This document shows, piece after piece, positions 48,959 to 60,965 of a stretch of 64,000 bases of DNA; positions within the stretch are counted from its first letter, which is position 1, and each line of letters begins with the position of its first letter. The position numbers were made by a program, and so were the translations under genes. Location: assembly GCA_963920665.1 (NCBI GenBank), contig OY987266.1, positions 23,300,248 through 23,364,247 on the forward strand. The letters run 5' to 3'. Origin of the DNA: Straminergon stramineum (lineage: Eukaryota; Streptophyta; Bryopsida; Hypnales; Calliergonaceae). Under the pieces are notes generated by a model that was not told the origin of the DNA, ran no database searches, and saw nothing but the letters and a program-made list of their open reading frames with translations.

Positions 48959-51900
48959 CATTAGATGAAATTTGAGGGCTCCAAGAGCTAGTGAGTTGTC
49001 TTGAGTTCCCAAGCTGTGGGAACTCGCTAGAGCAGTAGTATGACGTGGCACATTCACTACTACATCAGAAAATAATATATTTTTAAAATTTTAAAATCAT
49101 TTTCAAAAATATTTTTTTAATTCAATTTTAAGTTTATCATCACTTTTTAGAAATTTTGGGGGAAAAAAAATTTAATTTTTTTCCAAAACTTCGTAAATTT
49201 AGCCCATTATGGGTTGGTTCCCAATTTTTGGTAGCACAGGGAACAATGCAGGGAACAACCCTAAAATGGGTTGTTGGAGCCCTCAAATGTCCTCTAATGT
49301 CTTCTACTTTTGTAATTTGGTAGGTATGTAACACTATAAGAAACCCCCTTTTTTTTGGATGTTAGCATTGAACAAGTATTTTTTTGAAAACAAAAGCATT
49401 AGAGGAGATCTGGCCAAATAGAGGGCTATGAGTTCCCGGCAACGGGGAACTCGGGGAACTGTGCCACCGCAATGTGTTGATGTGGTCGGGATGCGGCCAT
49501 GTCACTTCTTTCTTTTTTTTAATTTTTTAATTTTTTTGTTGACTTTTTTGACGATTTCTAGACCAACTTTTTTTTTTTTTTCACAAAAAAAAATTTCAAA
49601 AATTCATGACGGCTGACTGCTGTCAGCCGTGCCCTCACTGCTAGGGAACAACAATGGGGGAACAGGCCTGGAACGGCCTTCTTTTTGGCCAAATCTCCTC
49701 TAATGCATGAAGATGCAATTGTTGCTATGGGAGGCAAAATTTAGTTGGATGTTTTAGAAAATGTAAAGATGTCATAGGCACAACAAATTCATATCCTATG
49801 TGACGGGAATGTTTTGCTAGACATTGAAAAAAACAAAGATGCATTTTCTACAACATGTAAGAAAACACATACCTACCACGTTGGTAAGGGGTTTTGGTTT
49901 GACTACGGGTAAGTTACTCAAAAGTTACTATGGGCTCAAGTAGAGTACTGACCACATGTAAAAAACACAAAGGGAGGGCAGCTCCTTAGCATCTTTTCCT
50001 AAAAACCTTGCATAGATGGATGGGAAAGTTGTGAATAATTTCATATTCCATTGTATTTCCAATATAGCACAAATTGTATTAACAACTCCTAAAAAACTTA
50101 GTCTAATGCATTCTAGCATATATAATTTCGGTAAATATGTGTTTCTATGCTCTTATACACTTTAGATTACAACATATTTCATTGTCACTTTCTAAGAAAT
50201 CATTTTCCAAATGCATTACAAATGAAATTGTTCTTCCACTTTAGGTATTTTCATAATTTTTTTTGCAAAAAACAAAAAATATTGAAAATAAGACAATGAT
50301 TTAGCATTAGCTTCCATTGTGTGCTGAAGTAATCCATTCTCCATTGAAGGGTTATAAATAATTGGATTGCAAATAGATTAAAAGACATTGCATTTCTTAT
50401 ATTGTAGTCGAATTCCAAATGTCTCGCACTTATTCTTCTTTGCATGTTCACCAACAATTATGCTATGATCTTAGAATTGTAAGAGGGAATTTTTCTTCTA
50501 TAAATTGAGATTCATTCCAATTTCATAATTTAGTGAACCTAAAATTATTTTGATAGTATAGTCCTATAATGAAACTATAGGAGTAGGTGTTCACCTTCTA
50601 CTATCATTTCAATGACATTTCAACCCTAAATGAAGAAGGCACCAACTTCTAATGCTAACTAAACTTAATTTGAAGTTAAAAGATTTTTGAATTATTCACT
50701 ACTTTCATTAGTATTTTTTATTTAAGGTGTTTTCTTGAAGTGTAGGTTTAACATTAGACATTCGATTTGGATGATGAATGATTATGATTTTTCAATTCTA
50801 GATTTTGAGCTACCTTGTTTATTGTAAACTTTAATTTTCTATTATTGAGAGATTTTATTAATGAGCGTGAACTACACTACATCTTGGAAGGAAAATAAAA
50901 ATAAAAAAGCTTTTTCGTAAGAAATGGAATGCACATGAAGAAATTGAGGGATTCCTTGAAGTACATATTTTTTATTGGGGACCACCATTTTGGATTTGGC
51001 ATGGAATAAGAAGGATGATTGAAAGACTACTAATTAATGAAATGACTCACAAAACTTTGAACACCTTCATGATCATACAATATCAATGCATGAATGCTCT
51101 TCTTTTGCTTCATTTTTCCAAAGGTAGTACAACATGTCTAGTTTGACTTTGTATGGTTATGATTGTTAACTTCTAGATGAAAGTGATAAAAAAAATTGAG
51201 TTCTTGTTCAAATTATATCAAATTCAAAAAAACTGAAGGGAAGGCTTCAATTTTTTTGGGGTGTATGTGTGTGAATTGTTCTTGTGAATTTTACTTCAGG
51301 ACTCACTGTAGGAATGCTTTTGAATGATGTGAATAGAATATTTGCATTGAATTGAAAGATGTTTATTCTACAAAATACATTAAAACCTAGTATACAAAAC
51401 TATTTAGTAATTACCTTACTTAATGTTATTCAAAATTAACTTCAGTTTTTCAATTCTACCCTACATTCTTGTAATTTAAATTCATTGATATTGTATTTGA
51501 AGATGGTATTATGCCACGCACTATTACTTTTCTTATCTATATTTTGTATTTTTTTAGAAGTTATTTCATTTTTCTAATTTCTATATTTTTGGTCATGCTT
51601 TTTTCATATGTTATAGGGGTTTGACTTTTTGCAATCATCAAAGATTTCATTTTTTTCCTATATTTTCATTTTTTTTCCACATATACATGAAAATTTACAA
51701 ATAAACATAAGTTCCCTAAATGTTGTAATCATTGAATGTGGAACTATCAAGAAATCTGTATTCAAATGGTTTTTTAGACATTAATTCAACTCAGACTTCA
51801 ATTGAGATATCAATTGCAATGTCAACTAAGACATCAACTGAAATGTCTACATGTTTTTTTGAACGTCAACTTTTAACACAATTCTTAAGTTTTCCATATC

Positions 51901-52900
51901 CCATAAGGTTAATCTTCCCTACATACACACACACACCAACTTGTGTAAATAGCATGGCTTCACATGTCAACATACTTACAATACATGGCTTTTCAAGCCA
52001 TGTGACATAATATCTAAATATGGTGTATTTTATATGGCATATTTTCTATGGTGTACAATGTAAGGCATATTGTATTCAATGTATTGTACATGGCCTATTT
52101 TGTATAGTCTAATGTATATGATGTACATCTAAGTTGATGTCTCAAAAAATGTTCAGATGTCTAAATTAACGTTACAAAACCATAAACATAAGATTTCATT
52201 TTTTAAAATTAGTATAATGCATTTCAAAAGAATTAACTTCATGTTACAATTGATGTTCAAAAAAACAGGTGCATGTCACAACAAATGTCCAAATTGACAT
52301 GACCAAGGACATTGCACATTTGTAATGTCAACAAAGGTTTGGATGAAAAAATTGCTAACATGGCATTGCTTGCCTACATGGAGATGACATGGCTACCACA
52401 TGGTGCAATTTGGGCAATTGATTTGACCATGTCTATGTAGACATTGCACCAAAAATAGGACATATTTTCTAAGATTTTTGTATGTTTTTGCCATCAATTC
52501 AGATGGATTTTGTTGGACACCCACTAAGGCATGCCTAATGTCACAAAAAACGTATTTCCATGTTTTTGCTAATGTCCAAACAACCGGGGGGTTCTTCTTG
52601 TTTAACGAATATAATATAGGCATTAGAAGCGATTCGGGTTCTCTGGAGGTGTGTTTCAACCTTGTTCCCATCACTGTGAACTAGAGCACTAATGTTAGAA
52701 TATTAAATAATATTAATAATAATTAAAAACTATTTAAATTATGAAAAAACATTTAAAAAATATTAATTAGTTAATATTATCTGATGTGGACAAAGTTCAA
52801 GAATGTTAGACTGCAGATGTGTGCAATTCCCAACATTCCCCACAATTCAGGAATGTAGGGGAACTCATAGTCTTCTTTACCACCTAAATCTCTTCTAGTG
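48959..52900. mobile_element. 3.9 kb element nested in the split MITE
   Basis: The left end (cattagatgaaatttgaggg) and inverted right end (cactagaagagatttagg on the other strand) are similar, and each is followed within about 50 bp by 'gagttccc'. The interior is AT-rich without a recognisable gene; ORFs such as 51732-52010 and 52393-52674 are unrecognised. 52010-52130 is a run of 'atggyrtattt.tat' words. Boundaries are deduced mainly from the interruption of the MITE. Confidence 0.45.
49396..49706. mobile_element. 311-bp MITE with 23-bp inverted ends
   Basis: It begins GCATTAGAGGAGATCTGGCC and ends with the inverse (one mismatch in about 23 bp). The ends are similar to those of the 3.9 kb element that contains it, so it is a short relative nested inside. 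It is GC-richer than its surroundings and contains a 14-T run. No coding capacity. Confidence 0.7.
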
Positions 52901-53192
52901 ATGCAAATATAAGCCAAATGAACATGCATAGTGCAGAAATCTCACTCTAGGAGTTGATGTCCATTGATTGTATCAAGCAAGGTTGGAAAAGCATTTTTCT
53001 TTTAACTTTAAATGTTATAATCTATTAATCTATGCAATCAAAGTTTCTAAAAAATTTCCACACATTCCTCTGGAAGTCCAATATAAATTTATACAAATGA
53101 ATTTTTTTTTAATCACTTTTTCTCACTACCCTAGAAAGTGACAATTTTAGACAAGTTCTATCCAAAATGTGCCTTGGTCTTCTAGGGGTTAA

Positions 53193-53878
53193 TTAATTAT
53201 TCAACAAAGAATGCCAACTCTAACTACTAGGTACAATAGTGTGTTTCAATTCCATCTAAGAGCTATCAACAATTTAATTATTCATTTTATCTTGCACCTA
53301 ATTCTACTCAAAAAATTTGAAAGAATGAAAATCAAGTATTTTTTCTTAAATTTTTTAAGTTATCAACTCAATTCTTTAAAATAAAAATATAAATCCAAAA
53401 TCTTTAGGTGTAAAATGTTAAGTTAGTTGAGAAGATTTGAAGTCTTATAATCTAGTCACATAAGGTGAAAAGAATTGTTTGCTTCATTATAAACAATAAA
53501 TTCTACAGTAAATTCTACACAATAAATTTCTTTTAAACTTTTTCTACATCCTAATTCTAATCTAGTGCCAAATCCTATAGTTAAATATGCCAAATAAATT
53601 TTTTTATTTTTTTACTCTTTGGAATAGGAGGAATAGCACAGTAGTTTTGACTTTCGGGGTTAATCCTTGCATGTTGGGTTAGTACCCTTCAAAATCATCC
53701 CTTTTTGTCTTGTGTAACATCATCTACTTTTAAAAAACCAAAAATACCCATTGGAGGTCAAACTTCTGTGTAAGATCTCTCCTTTTTACACAAAATTTTA
53801 GGGATGAACAATTGTACTTTTGTCCTACATGGGAAGATCCTTTGTTATCTACCAGACAAAAAACATTCTCGGTGTTGT
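53193..53878. other. AT-rich spacer between two MITEs, no gene seen
   Basis: No ORF, RNA gene or clear repeat was recognised. Confidence 0.45.
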
Positions 53879-54524
53879 TTAACCCCTAAATGCCCAAGGC
53901 ACCAAATTTTGGTGTTTTGTAAACTTTGAAGTTAAGTAGAATTCAACCAAATAGCTATTATTATTAGTTTGTATTTTCGGAGAACTCTTTTTGAAGTCTA
54001 GTTTTAGGATAAAAAAGCCGATCTTAAAAATGAAGGATTATGATTTTTTTATTCAAGATTTTGTGCAAGGATGCCCATTGCAATCTTGACCTCCCATAGT
54101 GTTGAGGGCTATTGGAAATGAGCCTCAAATACACTAGGTCTTGGAGGAAAAATCACATTAGAGATTCATTTTGAAAAATTGTAGAATAGATTTGGAAAAA
54201 CCGTAAATTGATTGGGGTTGTGCATGCTAAGCCCTATAACCTCATATTTTTTTAGTGACCAACTTTTTAGAGTTGACATGCAAAAAGAGAATTGAAGAAT
54301 TTTCATACTTTTAACACCTTCATGATCAAACATTATAATCTTTCAATCTGTAAGTGATATTGTTATGTTTTCTTTTCTTATGTGATCTCTAACATGTCTA
54401 GTTCAAATTTGTACGGTTACAATTCAAAAGAAATTGGTATAACTTATGAAAATGTTGACTTTTTGTTCAATTTAGAACCAATTTTTAAGAAGCTCCAAAT
54501 AGGCCTTGGGCATTTAGGGGTTAA
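53879..54524. mobile_element. TTAA-type (piggyBac-like) MITE, 646 bp, best preserved ends
   Basis: The inverted termini are perfect over 22 bp, starting TTAACCCCTAAATGCCCAAG, and the right end is followed directly by a second gggttaa. The TTAA at both outer edges fits a piggyBac-type target duplication with CCCC...GGGG ends. The interior is related in part to other copies (for example 'cattataatctttcaatctg') and has no coding capacity. It ends only about 180 bp from the PETs copy-2 promoter homology. Confidence 0.85.
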
Positions 54525-54699
54525 GGGTTAAAAAACAAATATTTCTTTGCTAGATTTGGTTTGTGATCGGAGCATAAATCTCTGGTACGGTGATGGTGAT
54601 GTTCTTGGTAAGGGTTACCTCTTGAAAGGTCAGGACCAAAAAAAAGCAGACCTGGTTTTCGAGAACTGATGAAACCCAATTCACAGAGATAAATAGTTC

Positions 54700-55016
54700 T
54701 GGATAAAAGCAAATGAAAACCTGGAATCTGTCCATCAGCCGATCGTCGTGGCTCTCCACGTCGGATGTTTCATCTGGTAGCCAATGTGTGCAGGCCACAG
54801 CGGCGAGGGTTTGGATAGCATTCGGGGAGCGGTGTAGTCGCAGCCACAACCTTGGGGCGACGCTACCTCGCTGGGCGCGGCTATCCCGTTCTCTCGTTGT
54901 CGCAGTTCTCTCCTCTAATAATCCTCCGGTTCCAGCTTGGAGGTGGTGGATAGGACGGGACGTTGCTGCAGTACCAAGGGGAGAGCATATCAGTAGGCGC
55001 GCTCCTTGACAACCAG
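54700..55016 (+). promoter_or_regulatory. Proximal promoter and first exon of PETs copy 2
   Basis: Diverged homologue of 40769-41110. The ACGT palindrome is present at 54744-54763 with one base changed (cgtcgtgg...ccacgtcg), but the TATA-like word of copy 1 is replaced by 'atgtttcat'. The first, non-coding exon ends at 55016 with caaccag|gtgagt. The start of transcription was not located; it should fall between about 54770 and 54850. Confidence 0.5.
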
Positions 55017-55939
55017 GTGAGTTAGTTGCGTCATTGATTCCTTCGAGCATTTGCTATCGCAGTGATTCATTGATTGTCCTATCAGTCGTGGGTTTTGGGA
55101 ATTTCCAATTTGGGGGGATTTTGTTGCACTGAGCTTGGCATTCGGATGGGTTCCGTCTAGCCGCAATTGATTTTTCGTCGAGGAGACAAATCCAAACTGT
55201 GCCTCAAAGAAAACCTTTGGGAGTCGATTCGGGCCTTGGTTGTTCGCTGCAATTGTTGCGCTGGGAGTTTTGTGCATTACAGCGCCCCGTGTAGCTTTGT
55301 TCGGGCTCGAGTCTCTGCCGTTCTTGGAATTGAGAGTCGGAGATACCGGAAGCTCTGGTGGTGCTCATCAGTATCCCGCCCAGGGGAATGCTCGCAGACG
55401 CAGCAAGAATTTCGACGAGTTTTCTGTCCTGATCAACGCGTGTTTTTTCGTCACCGCATGCTGATAACAAAAGTTGTGTAGTCGTTTGATTCGTGTGGAA
55501 ATCAAGTTGGCATATCCATTTAGGAGTGCTCTCAATAGGAACTGCACGAATTGTGCTGGATTCCATTGCAGGGCTCGTCCAGTGAAGTATGGTATTTAGG
55601 TTTCGAGTGCTCTTCTAACTGAGCCTTCGCAATGACTGGGTTGTTGTTGAATTAGGTGTCGCTCTGATTTGCAGTGTAGGGATGTGAATTTATAAAGGCA
55701 ATTGTCCGAGGACTCTGCCTGAAAACGGGTGATTTTATGGTTACGGTCCGAAGAATTTGAATGATGTGCTTTTGAAAATGCGAGCTCCTATTGAGCTTCT
55801 TGGCCGAATTGCGATGCAGCAGTTGCCATTCTACCTCAATGCTCGCCGGCGGTAGCACTTTCGTCACGTAGTACCTGGGCACCGCCAGCTTAACTTGCAA
55901 TACATCTGAACAATTCCGACAGGGTTTTGTCTGACGCAG
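55017..55939 (+). other. 5'UTR intron of PETs copy 2, 923 nt
   Basis: The donor gtgagt and the acceptor ctgacgcag|g lie immediately before ATG 55941. The last about 230 nt belong to the identical core of the inverted repeat. Upstream of 55711 it differs from copy 1 by substitutions and indels and is 636 nt shorter. Blocks such as 'gcgcaacaattg.cagc.aacaacc..gg' near 55230-55260 (other strand) still align. Confidence 0.6.
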
Positions 55940-55940
55940 G

Positions 55941-58900
55941 ATGGCGTACATTGCTCTCCCCACGAGGGACAGCAGCTTTCTTCTTCTGGCCAATGCTGCG
56001 CCGAGGCTTCCCCGCAGCGCCGGCGTCACGGCGTCGATGTCGTGCTCGTTGGTGGATGGTGTGCCCGTGAGACCCATGAGGGTGCACGCCTCGAGGCTAT
56101 GCGGTGCCCACCTCAGCTCCAATTTTCAACCGAGAAGTCGCAGGGTGTTCGCCGCCGTGGAAGGCAGTGTGACGGTGGAGGAACCCGCCGTGAGCACTGC
56201 TTCCGAGGAGTCCGAGGAGGAGACCGCTCCAGCTGAAGCTGTGGCCGCCCCAGCAGGCGAAGGCACCGAGCCCTCGGATGCTCCTGTGAAGAAATTGCAG
56301 CGGAGCAACACCGTGAGGAGACAAGCATCGGGTGCAAAAAGGGAAATCACCGTAACGACCGAGCAGCTGGTGGTGGGTGCCGTGTTCACGGGCAAGGTCC
56401 GCGCCGTGCAGAGCTACGGAGCTTTCGTGGACATCGGTGCATTCACGGATGGCTTGGTGCACATCTCTCAACTGAGCTCTGGGTACGTGAAAGAGGTGAA
56501 CGATGTGGTGACGGTGGGTCAGGAGGTGAGCGTGACGGTGGTGGAGCTGAACGAGAAGTCCGGCCGGATCGCGCTGTCGATGCGAGACAAGGAGAGCGAG
56601 GCGGAGCAGGAGGCCCTGAGCGCTGGAGGCGAGTCCGGAGTGCAGGGCGACGGCAGCGGCAAGCCCATGAACCGGGGCAAGATCGCCGGGCGGGGTGGTG
56701 GGACTGCCAGGTCGAGCTCCAGGTCCAACGATGATAAGAAGGTATGTCCCTTTCCCGACGCGACCCGGAGGTTACGTCCTTGGACAATGTACGTCCAGGG
56801 TTCGGTGCCCATCTCGCCTGTTTGGATGCGGTGTCCATTTGATGTTGCTGCGTTCTTGGGAGACTGCGGATGAATGAACTACTTTGGAGTTTCAATGGCG
56901 TGTTTTTTGGTGTTTGGGGGAGGTGTTGATTTTGCTGGTCGATGGTGTGTGGTGGGCGTTGTAGGCGACGAAGTTGAAGAAAGGTCAGGAGCTGAAGGGG
57001 ACGGTGAAGAACATCATCCGGAATGGGGCGTTCATCGCGTTCGCGGAGGAGGGCGAGGAGGGTTTCCTGCGCGGATCTGAGATCACGGAAGGAGGCGAAA
57101 ACGTGGCCGTGGACAGTCTGCTGACGGTGGGTCAGGAGGTGACGGTGCGCGTGCTGAAGATCGAGCGAGGCAAAGCCGCTCTGACCATGAAGCCGCAAGT
57201 GGACGTGACGTCCATCAACGACTCTCTGAACACGAACGTCGGGGCGGGCGGCGCTTCGAACCCGTTCGCGACGTTTTTCCGCAGTGCGAACCTGGTCCCG
57301 GCGGCCGCGCCTGCTGTGTCTGTCGATGCACCAGAAGAGGCCGCTGCGCCTGCAGTGGAAGAGGAGACACCTGCAGCATCTGTGGATGCAGCTGGACCTG
57401 CGGTGGAGGAGACCAGTGCAGTGCTGGAGACTCCTGCAGTGGAAGAAGTATCCCAAACGGAGGATACCCCCGCGCCTGCAGTGGCCGAGTCCCCCTCTGT
57501 GGAAGAGACTTCTTCCCCCGAAGCAGCGCAATCGGAAGAAGCCCCAGCCGCGGCGGAGGAAAGCGCGGATGATTCTTCCAAGGCCGAAGAGCCCCGTTCG
57601 CTGTCTCTGGAGGAGATTGCGGAGGGAATCGGTGGTGCAGTCGCCGAAGTCGAGAAGGTGGCCGAGACTGCTGCAGGTACTGTTCGAGAGCATGTGACGG
57701 CCTCGTAATTATAAGGGCTGTGTTTTTGAGGGTCGTGTTGCACATGTTGTCATGGTGGCCCTTTGGTTGCGGGTGTGATGTGGAGGTTGTTTATGGGACC
57801 GCCAGTCGCAGCGAGCCCGGACTGCTGGTTCGTGGGTTTTTGTTGGCGGCTGTAGTAATATCGTAGTGCATGTTTGTGTTGTGACTTGTTTTTGACATAG
57901 TCGGTTAACCCCTCCAGGATCAGTAATTGTGTAGGGATTGGCATCGCTAGCGCTCGTGAGTGAGGCGCTGGAGCGGCGCAGAGGGAGGTAATTAGTGGTA
58001 TCTGTAGGTAGCCAGCTCCCGTGCGGTTTCCATGCGCATGTGGCCGGAGATAGGTGGTGAGGTGATGCGTTAGGCTACCATTGTTTGAAGACAGAGACTG
58101 ATTGATGGAGGTAGAGGCTTTGTCCGCGTTGGAGGGCTTGGTGTCTATCCCACGATCTGATCCTCCGTGCTCGGAGGGTCGGGTGAATGTGGAGCGAGAG
58201 TTTGGATGTAACAGGATGCTTTTGAATATGTGAATTTGACGACATTGATGACCGCACGATCGGAACCCGATACTCGAACGAGCTCAGACTTGCATTTCGT
58301 ACTCCGGAGTCGGTGTGGATTTAATTGCACGTGGGCTGTTTTGGGATGTAAGATCATATTTGGCGATTGTGGTTCGAGTGTTGCGTTGTCCAATTGGGCG
58401 TGAGCCTGAGTTGTACGGTCCTTGAGGGGTTATCGTGCGTTTGTTGACAGACTTGCTGAACGTCGGAGAGAAGGATGACGGTGGAGCGTCCGAAGCAGCT
58501 GGTGCACCCAGCAGTGAAGAGACCGAATCCCGGGCCGAAGAAGCCCAGCCCGTGGAACCAGCAAGCGGACGAGCTGCGGTGGAGGCCAGCCCCGAGCCCG
58601 AGATTGTTCCGGAGGCTGCTGCACCGACGCCTGTGTTGGATGAGTCGAGAGCCGAAGCTGCCCCGGTGGTGGAGGAGCCGAAGGCCGAAGCTGCCGCGCC
58701 CGCGGCTGAGGAGGCCAAGGCAGCGGCCGTCTCGAGTGGTCCCTCTGCCGCCCAAGTGAAGGAGTTGCGGGAGAAGAGCGGGGCCGGCATGATGGAGTGC
58801 AAGAAGGCGCTGGTGGCGTGTGGCAACGACGTGAGCAAGGCGAGCGAGTATTTGCGGAAGAAAGGTCTGGCCGGCGCCGAGAAGAAATCCAGTCGCATTG

Positions 58901-60965
58901 CTGCGGAGGGTCGCGTGGGGAGTTACGTGCACGACGGCCGCATGGGCGTGCTGATCGAGTTGAACTGTGAGACGGATTTCGTGTCTCGCGGCACCCAGTT
59001 CAAGGAGCTGGTGGCGGACATGGGCATGCAAGTGGTGGCCTGCCCGGATGTGAGTTCCGAGTGCGTGAGTCGTTTTTGATGCCGCTGTGGGTGTAGGGCC
59101 AGTTTGAGACGCGTGTGGGAGGACATGTCATTGACGATGTTTTGGGTGATGACGATGTGTTGGTCAGGTGCGCTACGTGAGCGTGGACGACGTGCCGGCG
59201 GAGTTTGTGCAGAAGGAGAGGGAGATCGAAATGGGCAAGGAGGATCTGGCGAGCAAGCCTCCTCAGATTCGTGAGAAGATCGTGGAGGGTCGGATCGCGA
59301 AGCGTTTGGCGGAGCTGGCGTTGCTGGAGCAGGCTTACATTCGCGACGACAAGGTGCCGGTGAAGGATCTCGTGAAGGAAACCACCGCGAAGCTGGGCGA
59401 GAAAGTTCAGGTTTGTCATGCACTGTGCTTCTTTTTGTTTTCGGATTGCCCAGGAGAGGGATGGTGGTCCGTGTTTGCGAGGGAGCGGTCGTGCGCCACG
59501 CGTGGCATCCGGTCGGTCGGAAGGGATTTGCTGAGTTGGGCATGACATTCCCATCGAGTGGATGGATGTTGTGAGGAGGATTTCCATGGAGATTGTTGTT
59601 GTTTGGGACAAAGACATGGCACTGAGGTTGTGATATCTTGTTGTGGAGTGCGCGTACAGTTCTAAAGGCGATTCGTTTCACTATTGTGTGCTCAGATTCG
59701 ACGATTCGTGCGGTTCAATTTGGGAGAGGGCCTCCAGAAGAAGTCGTCTGATTTTGCAGCCGAGGTGGCAGCGCAGACTGCAGCCAAGGCCGACGTGAAG
59801 CCCGTTGGAGAAGCTCCCCCGAAGGTGGAGGAGGCGAAGAAGGAAGACGAGGCTCCCAAGGTGAGATTTGGTTTTCGGATGGGGCTCGTGGGGTGGTTGT
59901 ATTGCGGGATTCTTTCCAGTCTCGGTGATTCCTTCGTGGTTTTGGTGCTGTGGTCGTGAATACCCTAGATTCCGTTGGGTGCGGATTCGTGTTTCCTGGG
60001 GGTCTGTTGCGAGTCGTGATGGTGAATGGCTGGCCAGGCCATCGTGTGATGATGTGGATTTGCGAGCCGTGGTTGACGTCGTGGTTTTGATGAGCCGGAA
60101 CAGGTCGCCGTGTCTGCCGCGACCGTGAAGGAGCTGCGGGACGCGACGGGGGCAGGCATGATGGATTGCAAGAAGGCTCTGGCGGCTTGCGAGAACGACG
60201 TGTCGAAGGCGACGGATTACTTGAGGAAGAAGGGTCTGGCGAGCGCGGACAAGAAGTCGGGCCGGGTGGCGTCGGAGGGTCTGATCGGGAGCTACATCCA
60301 CGACGGACGCATCGGCGTGCTGGTGGAAGTCAACTCGGAGACGGATTTCGTGGCCCGGAGCGCCCAGTTCAAGGAGCTGGTGGCCAACATCGGAATGCAG
60401 GTGGCTGCATGCCCACAGGTGAGCAGCTGGTTTCCACCCTGTCGGAGATCGGAGGTTCTATGTGTTTGGCTATTTGATTGGTGATTCGGGGGGGGGGTCC
60501 AAGCCAGGTAGCTGGCGCTGGATGGTCTTGCGATGGGACGCGACACTTCGTGTCGTTTGGCAAGCCATGTCCTTTTGGGTAGCACGGTTGCAGTTGGTAA
60601 TGTGTGCGGGCTGGCTGCTGCAGGTGCAATACGTGTCGGTGAACGAGATCCCCGCGTCGTTCGTGGAGAAGGAGAAGGAGATCGAGATGGGCAAGGAGGA
60701 CTTGGGCAAGCGGCCGGAGGCGGTGCGTAGCAAGATCGTGGAGGGCCGTGTGGCCAAGACGTTGAACGAGCTGGCGCTGCTGGAGCAGCCGTACATCCGG
60801 GACGACAAGCTTTTGGTGAAGGACTACGTGAAGCAGACGGTGGCGGCGCTGGGCGAGAACATCCAAGTGCGGCGTTTCGCGCGCTTCAACTTGGGCGAGG
60901 GCATCGAGAAGCGCAGCACCGATTTTGCCGCCGAGGTCGCCGCCCAAACGGGTTCCAAGGCTTAG
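55941..60965 (+). CDS. PETs: Chloroplast polyprotein of EF-Ts (PETs), copy 2
   Basis: Coding exons: 55941-56741, 56965-57676, 58451-59049, 59168-59410, 59696-59860, 60104-60418 and 60624-60965. All are GT-AG and the sum is 3177 nt, giving 1058 residues. Domain order: transit peptide, S1 (about 141-216, [10 protein letters not shown]...GRIALSMRD), S1 (268-345), an acidic A/P/E linker, then two EF-Ts units (603 and 845 onward). Exon ends fall at the same place in the two EF-Ts units (before the RYVSV/QYVSV segment), as expected if the second unit arose by internal duplication; the later introns of unit 1 are absent in unit 2. Stop TAG is at 60963-60965. The start ATGGCG follows the inferred 5'UTR acceptor by one base. 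Sequence, introns and 3' flank are identical to copy 1; only the promoter side differs. Confidence 0.95.
57905..58433. mobile_element. TTAA-type MITE inside a PETs intron, copy 2
   Basis: It lies in intron 57677-58450: TTAACCCCTCCAGG at 57905 and 'ccttgaggggttat' ending at 58433, 17 bp before the acceptor ttgacag. If the intron is retained, the frame continues only to TAA 57706-57708, giving a 514-residue S1-S1 protein without EF-Ts. Confidence 0.7.

Larger units (their letters stand above)
48743..53192. mobile_element. TTAA-type MITE split by a 3.9 kb insertion
   Basis: 48743-48958 matches the left half of the 27150 copy (for example 'ttggatgttcac', 'ggatcttggatcaaaagttatg'). 52901-53192 matches its right half (for example 'gcagaaatctcactctagg', 'aaatgttataatct', ending 'tctaggggttaa'). 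Together they make one degenerate copy of about 0.5 kb opened by another element. About 50 bp of the family sequence is missing at the junction. The left TTAA is decayed to TTAG. Confidence 0.6.
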
